Positions 17,933-25,606 of a stretch of 64,000 nucleotides of DNA are shown here, piece after piece. Where the stretch lies: positions 1 through 64,000 of the forward strand of contig NZ_WWEQ01000003.1 of assembly GCF_009857845.1 (NCBI RefSeq), written 5' to 3'. Under the pieces are notes generated by a model. That model saw only the letters and a program-made list of their open reading frames with translations, had not been told where the DNA came from and ran no database searches. A program made the position numbers and the translations under genes. This stretch comes from Brevibacterium rongguiense (GTDB lineage Bacteria; Actinomycetota; Actinomycetes; Actinomycetales; Brevibacteriaceae). The stretch's first letter is position 1; each line of letters starts with the position of its first letter.

Positions 17933-18964
17933 CGGTCGGATGAGCGTCATACCCGGCCGCGTGCGCTCGCCCAGCTCCACCAGCGCCTCGGGCACCTCGT
18001 CGAGCCCGATGGTCCGCGTGACGAGGTCGGCGGGCCGCAGCGCTCCCGAGGCGACGAGGTCCACGAGCTCCGGATAGTCCGCGGCGGGCATGCCGTGGCT
18101 GCCGAAGACGGCGATCTCCTGGCCGATGACCCGGGGCATCGCGGTGACCGGCGGGTGGGCGAAGAGCCCGATCTGCACGTGGCGGCCCAGGGGAGCGGCG
18201 GCCAGGAGGGCCGCGTTCATCGTCTCCTCCCGGCCCAGCGCCTCCACGGTCACCGCGGGCCGGCGGCCCGCGGCCGCGACGATCGCGTCCGCGACCTCCT
18301 GCGGTGCGAGGCCGGCGGCGTTGACGGTGTCATCGGCGCCGAAGCGCCGGGCGAGGTCGAGCGCACCGTCGGCCACGTCGACCGCCACCGTGCGCGCCCC
18401 CAGTGCCCGGGCGATCATGATGGTCGAGAGCCCCACGCCGCCGCAGCCCACGACGGCGGCGGTCTCGCCTCGCTGGAGCCGGGCTCTGTGGTGCAGCCCG
18501 CGGAACGCGGTGGCGAACCGGCAGCCCAGCCCGACCACGGCCTCGGCGGGCAGGTCCTCCGGCACCGCGACGAGGTTGTGGTCCGCGGCGTGGATGACCA
18601 CCTGCTCGGCCCAGGAGCCGAAGTGGGTGAAACCGGGCTGCGTCTGATTCGGGCACACCTGCGCATTGCCGGAGCGGCACTGCTCACACCGCCCGCACCC
18701 GCACACGAACGGAGTGGTGACGCGCTGGCCGCGGCGCCACTCGCGCACGCCAGCGCCCACCTGCGCGATTCGGCCGACGAGCTCGTGGCCGGGCACATGG
18801 GGCAGGGCGACGGAATCGTCGTGGCCGGCCCAGGCGTGCCAATCGCTGCGGCACAGCCCCGTTGCCTCGACGTCGATGACGACGCCCCCGCTGGGGGCGG
18901 TCGGGGAGGGCAGGTCCGCCACGCGGGGGCGCTGGCCGAAGGACTCGAAGAAGACTGCGCGCAT
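17930..18964 (-). CDS. zinc-dependent alcohol dehydrogenase (MDR family)
   Basis: 344 residues from the ATG at 18964; a GTG three codons upstream overlaps the gap after the -10 and is less likely. Catalytic zinc ligands: Cys in GLCRSDWHAW and HE in PHVPGHE. Structural zinc Cys cluster: CGCGRCEQCRSGNAQVC. NAD(P) site: VVGCGGVGLSTI. Oxidises or reduces an alcohol/aldehyde in the cytosol; substrate not evident. Monocistronic, with LysG-type regulator gene upstream on the same strand but separated by about 60 bp and its own promoter. Confidence 0.92.
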   Translation of the reverse strand: MRAVFFESFGQRPRVADLPSPTAPSGGVVIDVEATGLCRSDWHAWAGHDDSVALPHVPGHELVGRIAQVGAGVREWRRGQRVTTPFVCGCGRCEQCRSGNAQVCPNQTQPGFTHFGSWAEQVVIHAADHNLVAVPEDLPAEAVVGLGCRFATAFRGLHHRARLQRGETAAVVGCGGVGLSTIMIARALGARTVAVDVADGALDLARRFGADDTVNAAGLAPQEVADAIVAAAGRRPAVTVEALGREETMNAALLAAAPLGRHVQIGLFAHPPVTAMPRVIGQEIAVFGSHGMPAADYPELVDLVASGALRPADLVTRTIGLDEVPEALVELGERTRPGMTLIRP

Positions 18965-18971
18965 GCCCGGC

Positions 18972-18977
18972 ACTCTA
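18972..18977 (-). promoter_or_regulatory. -10 hexamer TAGAGT of the alcohol dehydrogenase gene (leaderless)
   Basis: TAGAGT on the minus strand, 7 nt before the ATG at 18964. Confidence 0.5.
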
Positions 18978-19027
18978 ATGACCGGCCGGCGCGCGGGCGC
19001 GCTCGTCTCATGCGCTCGCGCGCCCGC

Positions 19028-19942
19028 TCACCAGTCCCGCTGCAGTTCGCTGTCCGCCGCAGCGGCGTGCACGGCCCCTGCGAGCGCATCGAGCGTGGGG
19101 GAGTGCATCGTCCACTGGTGCCAGTAGAGGTCGACGTCGTAGGGCTCGGTGCCGGGGATGGGCCGCAGGACGGAGCTGCCCGGGACCAGGCGCCGGAAGG
19201 GCGCCGTGGCAAGCGTCCAGCCCAGCTGCCGCGCAGCCCCGAGGACGAGCTGCCGGGCCTCGGGGATGAAGTGCGCGGGCGGGTCCGCCGGCTCGCCGAG
19301 CTCGCGGGCCAGGAAGTCGAGCGGGATCGTGTCGCGCGGGTCGTAGCGCAGGACGGGCGCCCGCCCCACCGCGCGGGCCGTCAGCCCCCTGGGGAAGTGG
19401 GCGGCGGAGAACCGCGGGTGGGCAAGCGGCCAGTAGCGCCAGGTGCCCAGGTGCTGGGCCGTGGTGCCCGGCGCACCGGCCGGAGCGCTGCTGACGGCGG
19501 CCATGGCGATGCCGCGCTGGAGGTAGTCAGCGGCCTGTTGCTCGTCCTCGCGCACGATGTCGAGCAGCAGCCGGCGCGAGCGCGCCACCTCCTCGAGCGC
19601 GGGGAGGATCCACGTGGCCATCGCATCGGCGTTGACGACGATGGCGACGCGGGTGAAGCCGCGCACGTGGGTGCGCGCATCGAGGGCGGCCTCCGCATCG
19701 TGGGCGGCGATCGCGTACTGCAGTGCCAGGCGGTGGACGATCTCACCCACCTCCGTCAGCGCCACCGGCTTGGTGCGCTGGAGCAGCACGGCGCCCACGT
19801 GCGCCTCGAGCGCCTTGAGCCGCTGCGAGACGGCCGAACCGGTGACGCCCAGCTCCGCCGCGGCGGCCTCGATCGTGCCCTCCTCGACCACCGTCGCGAA
19901 GGTGTGCAGCTGGGCGGCGGAGAGCCCGCTGAGGTCCGGCAT
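19028..19942 (-). CDS. lysG: LysR-family regulator, LysG/ArgP type
   Basis: 304 residues from the ATG at 19942, which has GAGGAG just upstream; the longer frame to 20032 has no ribosome site. N-terminal winged helix: SAAQLHTFATVVEEGTIEAA, then a recognition helix GVTGSAVSQRLKALE, the ArgP/LysG form. The effector domain follows from about residue 90. In corynebacteria LysG senses lysine, arginine or histidine and activates lysE. The LysE-family gene diverges from it 252 bp away, which supports the call. Confidence 0.88.
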   Translation of the reverse strand: MPDLSGLSAAQLHTFATVVEEGTIEAAAAELGVTGSAVSQRLKALEAHVGAVLLQRTKPVALTEVGEIVHRLALQYAIAAHDAEAALDARTHVRGFTRVAIVVNADAMATWILPALEEVARSRRLLLDIVREDEQQAADYLQRGIAMAAVSSAPAGAPGTTAQHLGTWRYWPLAHPRFSAAHFPRGLTARAVGRAPVLRYDPRDTIPLDFLARELGEPADPPAHFIPEARQLVLGAARQLGWTLATAPFRRLVPGSSVLRPIPGTEPYDVDLYWHQWTMHSPTLDALAGAVHAAAADSELQRDW

Positions 19943-20035
19943 GTGATGCTCCTCACGGTCTGCGATGCGCAGCGGTCCGGGCGAGTGCAAGCGCCCTGGC
20001 CAGCGGTGTGGCCGGTGCGGTCCCGGGCACAAATC

Positions 20036-20050
20036 CTAAGCGGAGCTTAG
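20036..20050. promoter_or_regulatory. palindromic operator candidate in the lysG-lysE gap
   Basis: CTAAGCGGAGCTTAG: two perfect 6-bp arms around 3 bp, in a locally AT-rich patch of a GC-rich gap. LysR-type proteins bind such interrupted dyads between divergent genes, so this is a likely LysG site. Confidence 0.5.
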
Positions 20051-20194
20051 TTTAGCGAAGAATCATGCGATCGGCTTCGGATGAGGGCGCGCCTAGTGTC
20101 GAAGGGTGGCCCGGTCGGGCCGCTTCCACAGCATCGATCGCCTGCGGGCGGGTCCGCCCGCATCCGCAGCCTCGCCAGTGAAAAGGGGTGTCAT

Positions 20195-21109
20195 ATGGAG
20201 TCCATGAGCATTGTGCTGACCGGGTTCGCCTCCGGTCTCGCGCTGTTCGCCGCAGTCGGCGCGCAGACGATGTTCCTCATCAAGCACGCAGCGGCAGGGC
20301 GCCGCATGGCGCCCCTCATCGTCGTCTCGATCGTCTCCGACATGCTGCTCGTCACGCTGGGCGTGGCCGGCATGGGCTCGCTGACCCAGGCGGTTCCGCA
20401 GCTCATGTCGATCCTCACGATCGTCGGCGCCGTGTTCCTCTCCGGCTACGGGGCAAGCGCGCTGTGGCGCGCGCTCCGCCCCCGCCGCGCCCCTGAAGAG
20501 GGCGCCCGGGAGAGCCTCGATCTCTCCGCCGCCGAGGCGGAGGCCGGGCTCGCCGCGGACCCGGCCGCAGCCCCGGCTCAGGGGGCGGCAGGCGCGCGCC
20601 CGGTCGCCGCCGAGTCCACGGCGGGCCCGGCGACCACCGGTCGGGCCAGCACCCTGGTCCGCGAGCGGAGTGCCGCAGCAACCGGGGGAGCGGGCACCGC
20701 CGCACCGGCCACCGGGCCGGACGCCGGCGGAGAGGGCCTCTGCGCGGCACACGGCGAGGGCGGCCACGGCCACGGTGCGGTGGGCCGGCTGCTGCGCGGC
20801 TCCGGCACCCACCCGATGGTCTCCGCGATCCTCGCGCTGCTCGCGTTCACCTGGCTCAATCCGCAGTCCTACTTCGAGGTCACGGTCATCCTCGGCTCGA
20901 TGGCCGCGAACTACGGCGACCCGGGCCGCTGGATCTTCGCCGTGGGCCTCTACTGCGCCTCGATCACGTGGTTCGTCGCACTCGGCTTCGGGGCCAAGGC
21001 GCTCGGCCGGCTCGTCGTGCGCTACCCGAGGATCTGGCAGCTCCTCGACATCGCAACGGGCTCCGTCATGATCGTGCTCGGCCTCGTCCTCGCAGCGCGT
21101 CTGCTCTGA
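20195..21109 (+). CDS. lysE: LysE-family amino acid exporter with long internal insert
   Basis: 304 residues; family members are usually 200-235. The ATG at 20195 is preceded by AAGGGG. Helices at about 4-24, 38-60 and 67-90; ALFAAVGAQTMFLIKHAA is the LysE hallmark. Residues about 98-200 are an Ala/Gly/Pro/Glu-rich low-complexity insert with an HGEGGHGHG cluster, placed between helices 3 and 4. Helices 4-6 follow (about 208-302) with FTWLNPQSYFEV. Likely exports lysine or arginine under the divergent LysG-type regulator. The whole insert is in frame. Confidence 0.88.
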   Translation: MESMSIVLTGFASGLALFAAVGAQTMFLIKHAAAGRRMAPLIVVSIVSDMLLVTLGVAGMGSLTQAVPQLMSILTIVGAVFLSGYGASALWRALRPRRAPEEGARESLDLSAAEAEAGLAADPAAAPAQGAAGARPVAAESTAGPATTGRASTLVRERSAAATGGAGTAAPATGPDAGGEGLCAAHGEGGHGHGAVGRLLRGSGTHPMVSAILALLAFTWLNPQSYFEVTVILGSMAANYGDPGRWIFAVGLYCASITWFVALGFGAKALGRLVVRYPRIWQLLDIATGSVMIVLGLVLAARLL

Positions 21110-21456
21110 GCCGGCGGGCCGGAGCCCGCGGCGCTACTAGGCCGAGGCGGTGGGCGGGAACCAGCGCGCAGCTCCCGCGCACCGCCCGGCAGGGGCTGCT
21201 CGGTGCCTGGTGCCCACTGCCCGGTGACCGCCGCCTCGGGTGCTGACGCCTCGGGCGTCTGCTGGTCGCCGCCGCGGGCGTCCGATGCCACCCCAAACCG
21301 GCTGCCCACGGGCCGTCGGGACCGCGTTGCGCTGTGTGACACCGGCGGCCACGGCGCGCGGCCCGGTCGCTAGGGTAGGGGAATACCTGAGCGCGGGAAC
21401 GCGTTGGCCACCTATCGTGGCGATGCCCGAACCGGACATGCCGGACAACGGACAGG
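21110..21456. other. gap after lysE with the promoter of the flavin monooxygenase operon
   Basis: No credible gene. It carries a TAGGGT -10 at 21371-21376 followed by a purine-rich start region. Longer ORFs on both strands here have no ribosome site and no protein-like composition. Confidence 0.5.
21371..21376 (+). promoter_or_regulatory. -10 hexamer TAGGGT of the flavin monooxygenase operon
   Basis: TAGGGT in the same context (CTAGGGT) as other promoters of this window. It would start a leader of about 370 nt before the first operon gene. Confidence 0.4.
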
Positions 21457-21462
21457 ATGAGC

Positions 21463-21558
21463 ATGATGCCGTTCAAGAACTCGCAGAACTGGGCACTGGC
21501 TGCTCGCTTCGAGGCTCTTGACTGTCTCATGCTCGCAGGCGCCACCACGCGAATGTGA
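21463..21558 (+). CDS. possible small leader ORF, 31 codons
   Basis: ATG at 21463 preceded by GGACAGGA at 5-6 nt, running to a TGA at 21556-21558. The product starts MMPFKNSQNWALAARFEAL and contains one Cys near its middle. It lies in the long leader between the TAGGGT promoter and the binding-protein gene and is followed by a hairpin (21641-21668), the layout of an attenuator or translated leader. Not a recognised family; it lacks the Cys run of known actinobacterial cysteine leader peptides. It may be chance. Confidence 0.35.
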   Translation: MMPFKNSQNWALAARFEALDCLMLAGATTRM

Positions 21559-21640
21559 GCCCTGGGCACTCGCCCCCGCTCTTCGCGGAGCCGGACGCCG
21601 TCCATCTGACTCCCGTGCACCGCGGCCCTCGTCGGCCGCC

Positions 21641-21668
21641 GCACCCGCGCCCTGTTCGGGGCGGGTGC
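21641..21668 (+). promoter_or_regulatory. leader hairpin before the substrate-binding protein gene
   Basis: GCACCCGCGCCC pairs with GGGGCGGGTGC around TGTTC, with one bulged G: about 11 bp. It sits 85 nt before the next start codon. No T-tract, so it could be an attenuator or only a GC-rich fold. Confidence 0.4.
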
Positions 21669-21753
21669 CCCGCGCGCCCCCGCACACTGCCGGGGAGGCC
21701 CGCGCGGTCCAGGTGAATCGGGAGCACTCGCCTGAGTCCAGGAGTGCACCGTC

Positions 21754-23574
21754 ATGTCCGAGCCCCCCGCACCCCCACATCCCCACCGCAGGCGCACCGT
21801 GCGCCCGCAGCCGGGTGAGCACACCCCGCCCAACCGCTCCGATCGGCCCGGAGAGCCCCGCAGCCGACTCCCCGCTGGGCGCAGTCCCCGCCGCCGTCCG
21901 CCCCGCAGCGCGCGCAGCGTGCTCACCGCCACGGTCATCGCGGGCATCGCCGGCGCCATGGCGCTGGCCGGGTGCGGTGCCCCCGCCCAGGCCGGAGCGG
22001 GTGCCAACCGCCTACGTCTGGCCTTCGACTCCGACCCGCAGTGCATCGACGGCCAGCAGATGGGCAACAACACGGCCCTCACCGTGGCCCGCCAGCTGAC
22101 GGACTCGCTGACCGATCAGGATCCCGAATCGGGGGCGATCGTCCCGTGGCTCGCCGCCTCCTGGCGCGTGAGCGCGGATTCCAAGACGTTCGACTTCACC
22201 CTGCGCGACGGCGTCCGGTTCTCCGACGGAACGCGCTTCACCGCGGAATCGGTCAAGGAGAACCTCGAGGGGATCGCCGGGCTCAGCGCCAAGGCCCAGC
22301 TGGGCTCCACGTACCTGGCGGGCCTGTCGAAGGTCACCGCACACGGCGAGCACCGCGTGACCGTCGCCTTCTCCGCGCCCAATGCGCAGTTCCTCCAGGC
22401 CACCTCCACGATGACCTTGGGCATGTACTCCCACGCCACCCTCCAGCGCAGCCCGGAGCAGCGCTGCGCGGGCAGGATCGAGGGCACCGGCCCCTTCACA
22501 GTGGGCCGCTACACACCCGGCGACGGCGTGAGCCTCGAGCGCCGCGCCGGCTACGACTGGCCCTCGAGCCGGGCCCTGCACGTGGGCCCCGCCCACGTAG
22601 ACGGCGTCGACATCGGCATCGTGCCGGAGTCCAGCGTGCGCACCGGCAGCCTGTCGGCCGGCGACATCGACGTCGACACCGCGGTGCAGCAGCAGGACGA
22701 AGAGGCCCTCGAGGCCTCGGACTTCACCATCGCAGCCCGTGCCAACCCGGGGCTCGTCTACTCGCTCATGCCGAACGAGAAGAACGCGATCCTCGCCGAC
22801 GCCGACGTCCGGCGCGCGATCGGCGCGGCCGTCGACCGGCCCGAACTCGCGGCCGTGCTGTCCCACCACCAGGCCCCCGCCACCTCGCTGCTGGCGAAGT
22901 CCACGCCCGGCTACCGCGACCACTCCGCACAGCTGGCACACGACCCTGCCCGCGCGGCGGCCCTGCTCGAGCGCGCCGGCTGGCGGGCCGATCCGGCCAC
23001 GGGCATGCGCAGCAGGAACGGCACGCCGCTGCGGCTGAGCGTGCGCTACTGGCAGACGGCGCCGTTCATCGAGCTCGTCGCGCAGCAGCTGCGCGAGGTC
23101 GGCATCGACCTGCAGCTGAAGAAGTCGACGCTGGCGGAGACCACCGCCGCGCGCGCCGCCGGCGACTACGACCTCGAGTTCTCCAACCTCACCCGTGCCG
23201 ATCCGGACATCGTGCGCACCCTCTTCGATGCCCGCGGCCGCAACATCAACCAGCGCGCCCCCGGCCGCGTCGAGGAGCTGCTCAACGCCTCGGCGGCCCA
23301 GCCGGACCAGCGCAGGCGCGGTGCGCAGGTGGACGGCGCCGTCACCGAGCTGCTCACCGCAGGCCACGCGATCCCCCTCGTCGAGCTCTCGGGCGTGATG
23401 TCCGTGCGCCCCGGCGTCCGAGACCTCGACTTCGACGCCTCCTCGCGGCTCCAGCTCTACGACACGAGCCTTGCTGCCGCCGGCGCCCAGGCGCCCACCA
23501 GCATGCGGGCGCCCGCCGCCCCTCAGGCTGCCGACTCCCGGGCCGCCGCCGCTCATGAGGGGAGCCGCCCATGA
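21754..23574 (+). CDS. SBP_bac_5 family substrate-binding lipoprotein
   Basis: 606 residues. A basic, Pro-rich stretch of about 54 residues precedes the signal helix, which ends in a lipobox at Cys74 (LAGC); no better downstream start is visible. Family marks: RQLTDSLTDQDPESG, LRDGVRFSDGTRFTAESVKENL, NANPGLVYSLMPNEKN-like core and NQRAPGRVEELL near the end. First gene of eight that overlap or abut up to 32470. The enzymes downstream suggest the ligand is an organosulfur or similar compound rather than a peptide; that is inference. Confidence 0.88.
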   Translation: MSEPPAPPHPHRRRTVRPQPGEHTPPNRSDRPGEPRSRLPAGRSPRRRPPRSARSVLTATVIAGIAGAMALAGCGAPAQAGAGANRLRLAFDSDPQCIDGQQMGNNTALTVARQLTDSLTDQDPESGAIVPWLAASWRVSADSKTFDFTLRDGVRFSDGTRFTAESVKENLEGIAGLSAKAQLGSTYLAGLSKVTAHGEHRVTVAFSAPNAQFLQATSTMTLGMYSHATLQRSPEQRCAGRIEGTGPFTVGRYTPGDGVSLERRAGYDWPSSRALHVGPAHVDGVDIGIVPESSVRTGSLSAGDIDVDTAVQQQDEEALEASDFTIAARANPGLVYSLMPNEKNAILADADVRRAIGAAVDRPELAAVLSHHQAPATSLLAKSTPGYRDHSAQLAHDPARAAALLERAGWRADPATGMRSRNGTPLRLSVRYWQTAPFIELVAQQLREVGIDLQLKKSTLAETTAARAAGDYDLEFSNLTRADPDIVRTLFDARGRNINQRAPGRVEELLNASAAQPDQRRRGAQVDGAVTELLTAGHAIPLVELSGVMSVRPGVRDLDFDASSRLQLYDTSLAAAGAQAPTSMRAPAAPQAADSRAAAAHEGSRP

Positions 23575-24623
23575 GCGCGCGCGGCACCGGTGCGCGCGGC
23601 GCGGCGCTCTTCGCGCTGCGGCGCGGCCTCCACGGTCTCGTCGTCCTCTGGGCGGCGTACACGCTGAGCTTCCTCATCCTGTCCGCCCTGCCCGGCGACC
23701 CGGTGACGATCATGCTGGGCGCCGCGGGGCAGGCGGCCGGAACCCCCGAGCAGGTCGCGGCCCTGCGCGCCGAGCACGGCCTCGACCGGCCGCTGGCCCT
23801 CCAGTACCTCGTGCAGCTGGGCGGGATCGTGCGCGGTGACCTGGGCACCTCGTACACCTCCGGCCAACCCGTCGCGAGCCTCATCGCCGCCGCCGTGCCG
23901 ACCACGGTGGAGCTGGCGGTCTGGACGCTGCTGTTCGCGCTGCTGGGCGGCGGCGCCCTGGCGCTGACCGCCTCGGCTTCCCGCAGCCCGCGGCTGCGCG
24001 GCCTGCTCGCGGCCCTGCCGGGTCTGGGCGCGTCCCTGCCCACGTTCTTCACGGGCCTTGTGCTCCTGCAGGTAGTCGCCTTCCGCCTGCGGCTCATCCC
24101 GGCACTCGGCGCCCACGGCTTCGCCGGCGTCGTCCTACCGGCGCTGACCCTGGCCCTGCCGATCGGCGCGATCGTGGCGCAGGTGCTCTTCCGCGCCCTC
24201 GAATCGGCATGGGATCAGCAGTTCATCACCACCTACCGCGCAGCGGGGCTCAGCAGGCCCCGCCTGCTGCTCGCACACGCCCTGCCGGTGGCCGCGCTGC
24301 CGCTGCTCTCGATCGCCGGAGTGCTCGCGGGCCAGCTGCTGGGCGGGGCCGTCGTCGTCGAGACGGTCTTCACCCGCAACGGCCTGGGCCGCCTCGCACA
24401 GACGGCCGTGGCCAATCAGGACATCCCCACCGTCCAGGGCATCGTCGTCCTCTGCGCGGCCGTCTTCGTCCTCGTCAACCTCGCGGCCGACCTGCTCTAC
24501 CCGCTCGTCGACGCCCGTACCCGCCCCGCCGCCGACCCGCGGGCCAGGCGCACCCCGCTTCGCCGCAGCCGGGGGCGCACCGCGCCCCAGCAGCCCGCCG
24601 TCCTCCAGGAGGCCCGCCCATGA
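23571..24623 (+). CDS. ABC transporter permease, DppB type
   Basis: 350 residues, six helices. AYTLSFLILSALPGDPVTIMLG, EHGLDRPLALQYLVQL, the EAA loop FITTYRAAGLSR and VVVETVFTRNGLGRLA are the DppB landmarks. ATGA overlap with the binding protein gene. Confidence 0.92.
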   Translation: MSARGTGARGAALFALRRGLHGLVVLWAAYTLSFLILSALPGDPVTIMLGAAGQAAGTPEQVAALRAEHGLDRPLALQYLVQLGGIVRGDLGTSYTSGQPVASLIAAAVPTTVELAVWTLLFALLGGGALALTASASRSPRLRGLLAALPGLGASLPTFFTGLVLLQVVAFRLRLIPALGAHGFAGVVLPALTLALPIGAIVAQVLFRALESAWDQQFITTYRAAGLSRPRLLLAHALPVAALPLLSIAGVLAGQLLGGAVVVETVFTRNGLGRLAQTAVANQDIPTVQGIVVLCAAVFVLVNLAADLLYPLVDARTRPAADPRARRTPLRRSRGRTAPQQPAVLQEARP

Positions 24624-25606
24624 GCACCACGGCTCCCAGCACCGCGGGTTCCAGCCAGGCGGTTCCCAGCCCAGCGGCCACCGCTTCTCCGGCCCCCGCC
24701 TCGGCGGCGGCCGACGGCATCCCCGCTGCCGCAGTGGCGGCCGACGCCCACGGCAGCCACACCGCACCGGCCCGGTTGCCCCCGGCACGGTGGCTGTCCC
24801 GCCTGCCCCGCCCCAGTGCGGGCACCCTCCTCGCCGCCACCGTGCTCGTCCTGGCGCTCAGCTGGGCGCTCGCCCCCAGCGCCTTCGCCCCCGGCAATCC
24901 GCTGCTGGGCCAGCCGCGCGAGCGCCTGCAGGCCCCCGGCCTCGCCCACTGGTTCGGCACCGACCACCTAGGCCGGGACGTCTACACGCGCACCGTCCAC
25001 GGCGCTGCGGTCTCGCTGGGCACCACGGCGCTTGCGGTCCTCGCCGCATTCGACATCGGATCGGCGGCCGGCGCCACCGCGGCAACCGCCGGCGGCGTGG
25101 CCGAATCGCTCATCATGCGCACCGTCGACGTCGCACAGTCCATCCCCGGGCTACTGCTGTCCATGGCGGTCGTGACGGCGCTGGGCTTCGGGCCCGTGGC
25201 CATCGCGCTGGCCGTGGCCGCGTCGTCTGCGCCTGCCTTCGCGCGGATCGCCCACGGGGAGGTGCTGCGCTGGCGCTCCTCCCTCTTCGTCGAGGCCGCC
25301 CGCCTCAACGGCGTGGGTGCAGTCCGCACGGTGGTGCGCCACGTGCTGCCGCACGCCGCCGGCCCCGTGCTCGCCCTGGCGGCGGTCGAATTCGGCACCG
25401 CGATCCTCGCCGTGTCCGCGCTGAGCTTCCTGGGCTACTGGGCCCCGCCACCGCAGCCCGAATGGGGTCTGCTCGTCTCCGAGGGACGCGACTACCTCGC
25501 CAGCGCCTGGTGGCTCACGGCCCTGCCCGGGCTGGCCATCGCCGCCGTCGCCCTGTCCGTCAACCACCTCGCCCGCCGCATCGGAGCCCAGAGGAGGCCC
25601 GCATGA
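24620..25606 (+). CDS. ABC transporter permease, DppC type
   Basis: 328 residues from the ATG at 24620, which overlaps the upstream stop. A polar Ala/Pro/Ser tail of about 70 residues comes before the first helix. Then FGTDHLGRDVYTRTVHG, an EAA loop FVEAARLNGVGAV and LSFLGYWAPPPQPEWGLLV. Second permease of this importer. Confidence 0.92.
   Translation: MSTTAPSTAGSSQAVPSPAATASPAPASAAADGIPAAAVAADAHGSHTAPARLPPARWLSRLPRPSAGTLLAATVLVLALSWALAPSAFAPGNPLLGQPRERLQAPGLAHWFGTDHLGRDVYTRTVHGAAVSLGTTALAVLAAFDIGSAAGATAATAGGVAESLIMRTVDVAQSIPGLLLSMAVVTALGFGPVAIALAVAASSAPAFARIAHGEVLRWRSSLFVEAARLNGVGAVRTVVRHVLPHAAGPVLALAAVEFGTAILAVSALSFLGYWAPPPQPEWGLLVSEGRDYLASAWWLTALPGLAIAAVALSVNHLARRIGAQRRPA

Noticed and set aside
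16739-20050. 1103-codon plus-strand ORF
   Set aside because: It runs antisense to three well-supported minus-strand genes and through the 21-bp hairpin region; no protein family pattern.
21240-21521. 93-codon plus-strand ORF in the gap before the monooxygenase operon
   Set aside because: Spans the promoter, has no ribosome site and reads as Pro/Arg-rich noise.
21371-21753. known riboswitch (SAM, cobalamin, TPP) in the operon leader
   Set aside because: None of the conserved core sequences of these classes could be recognised.
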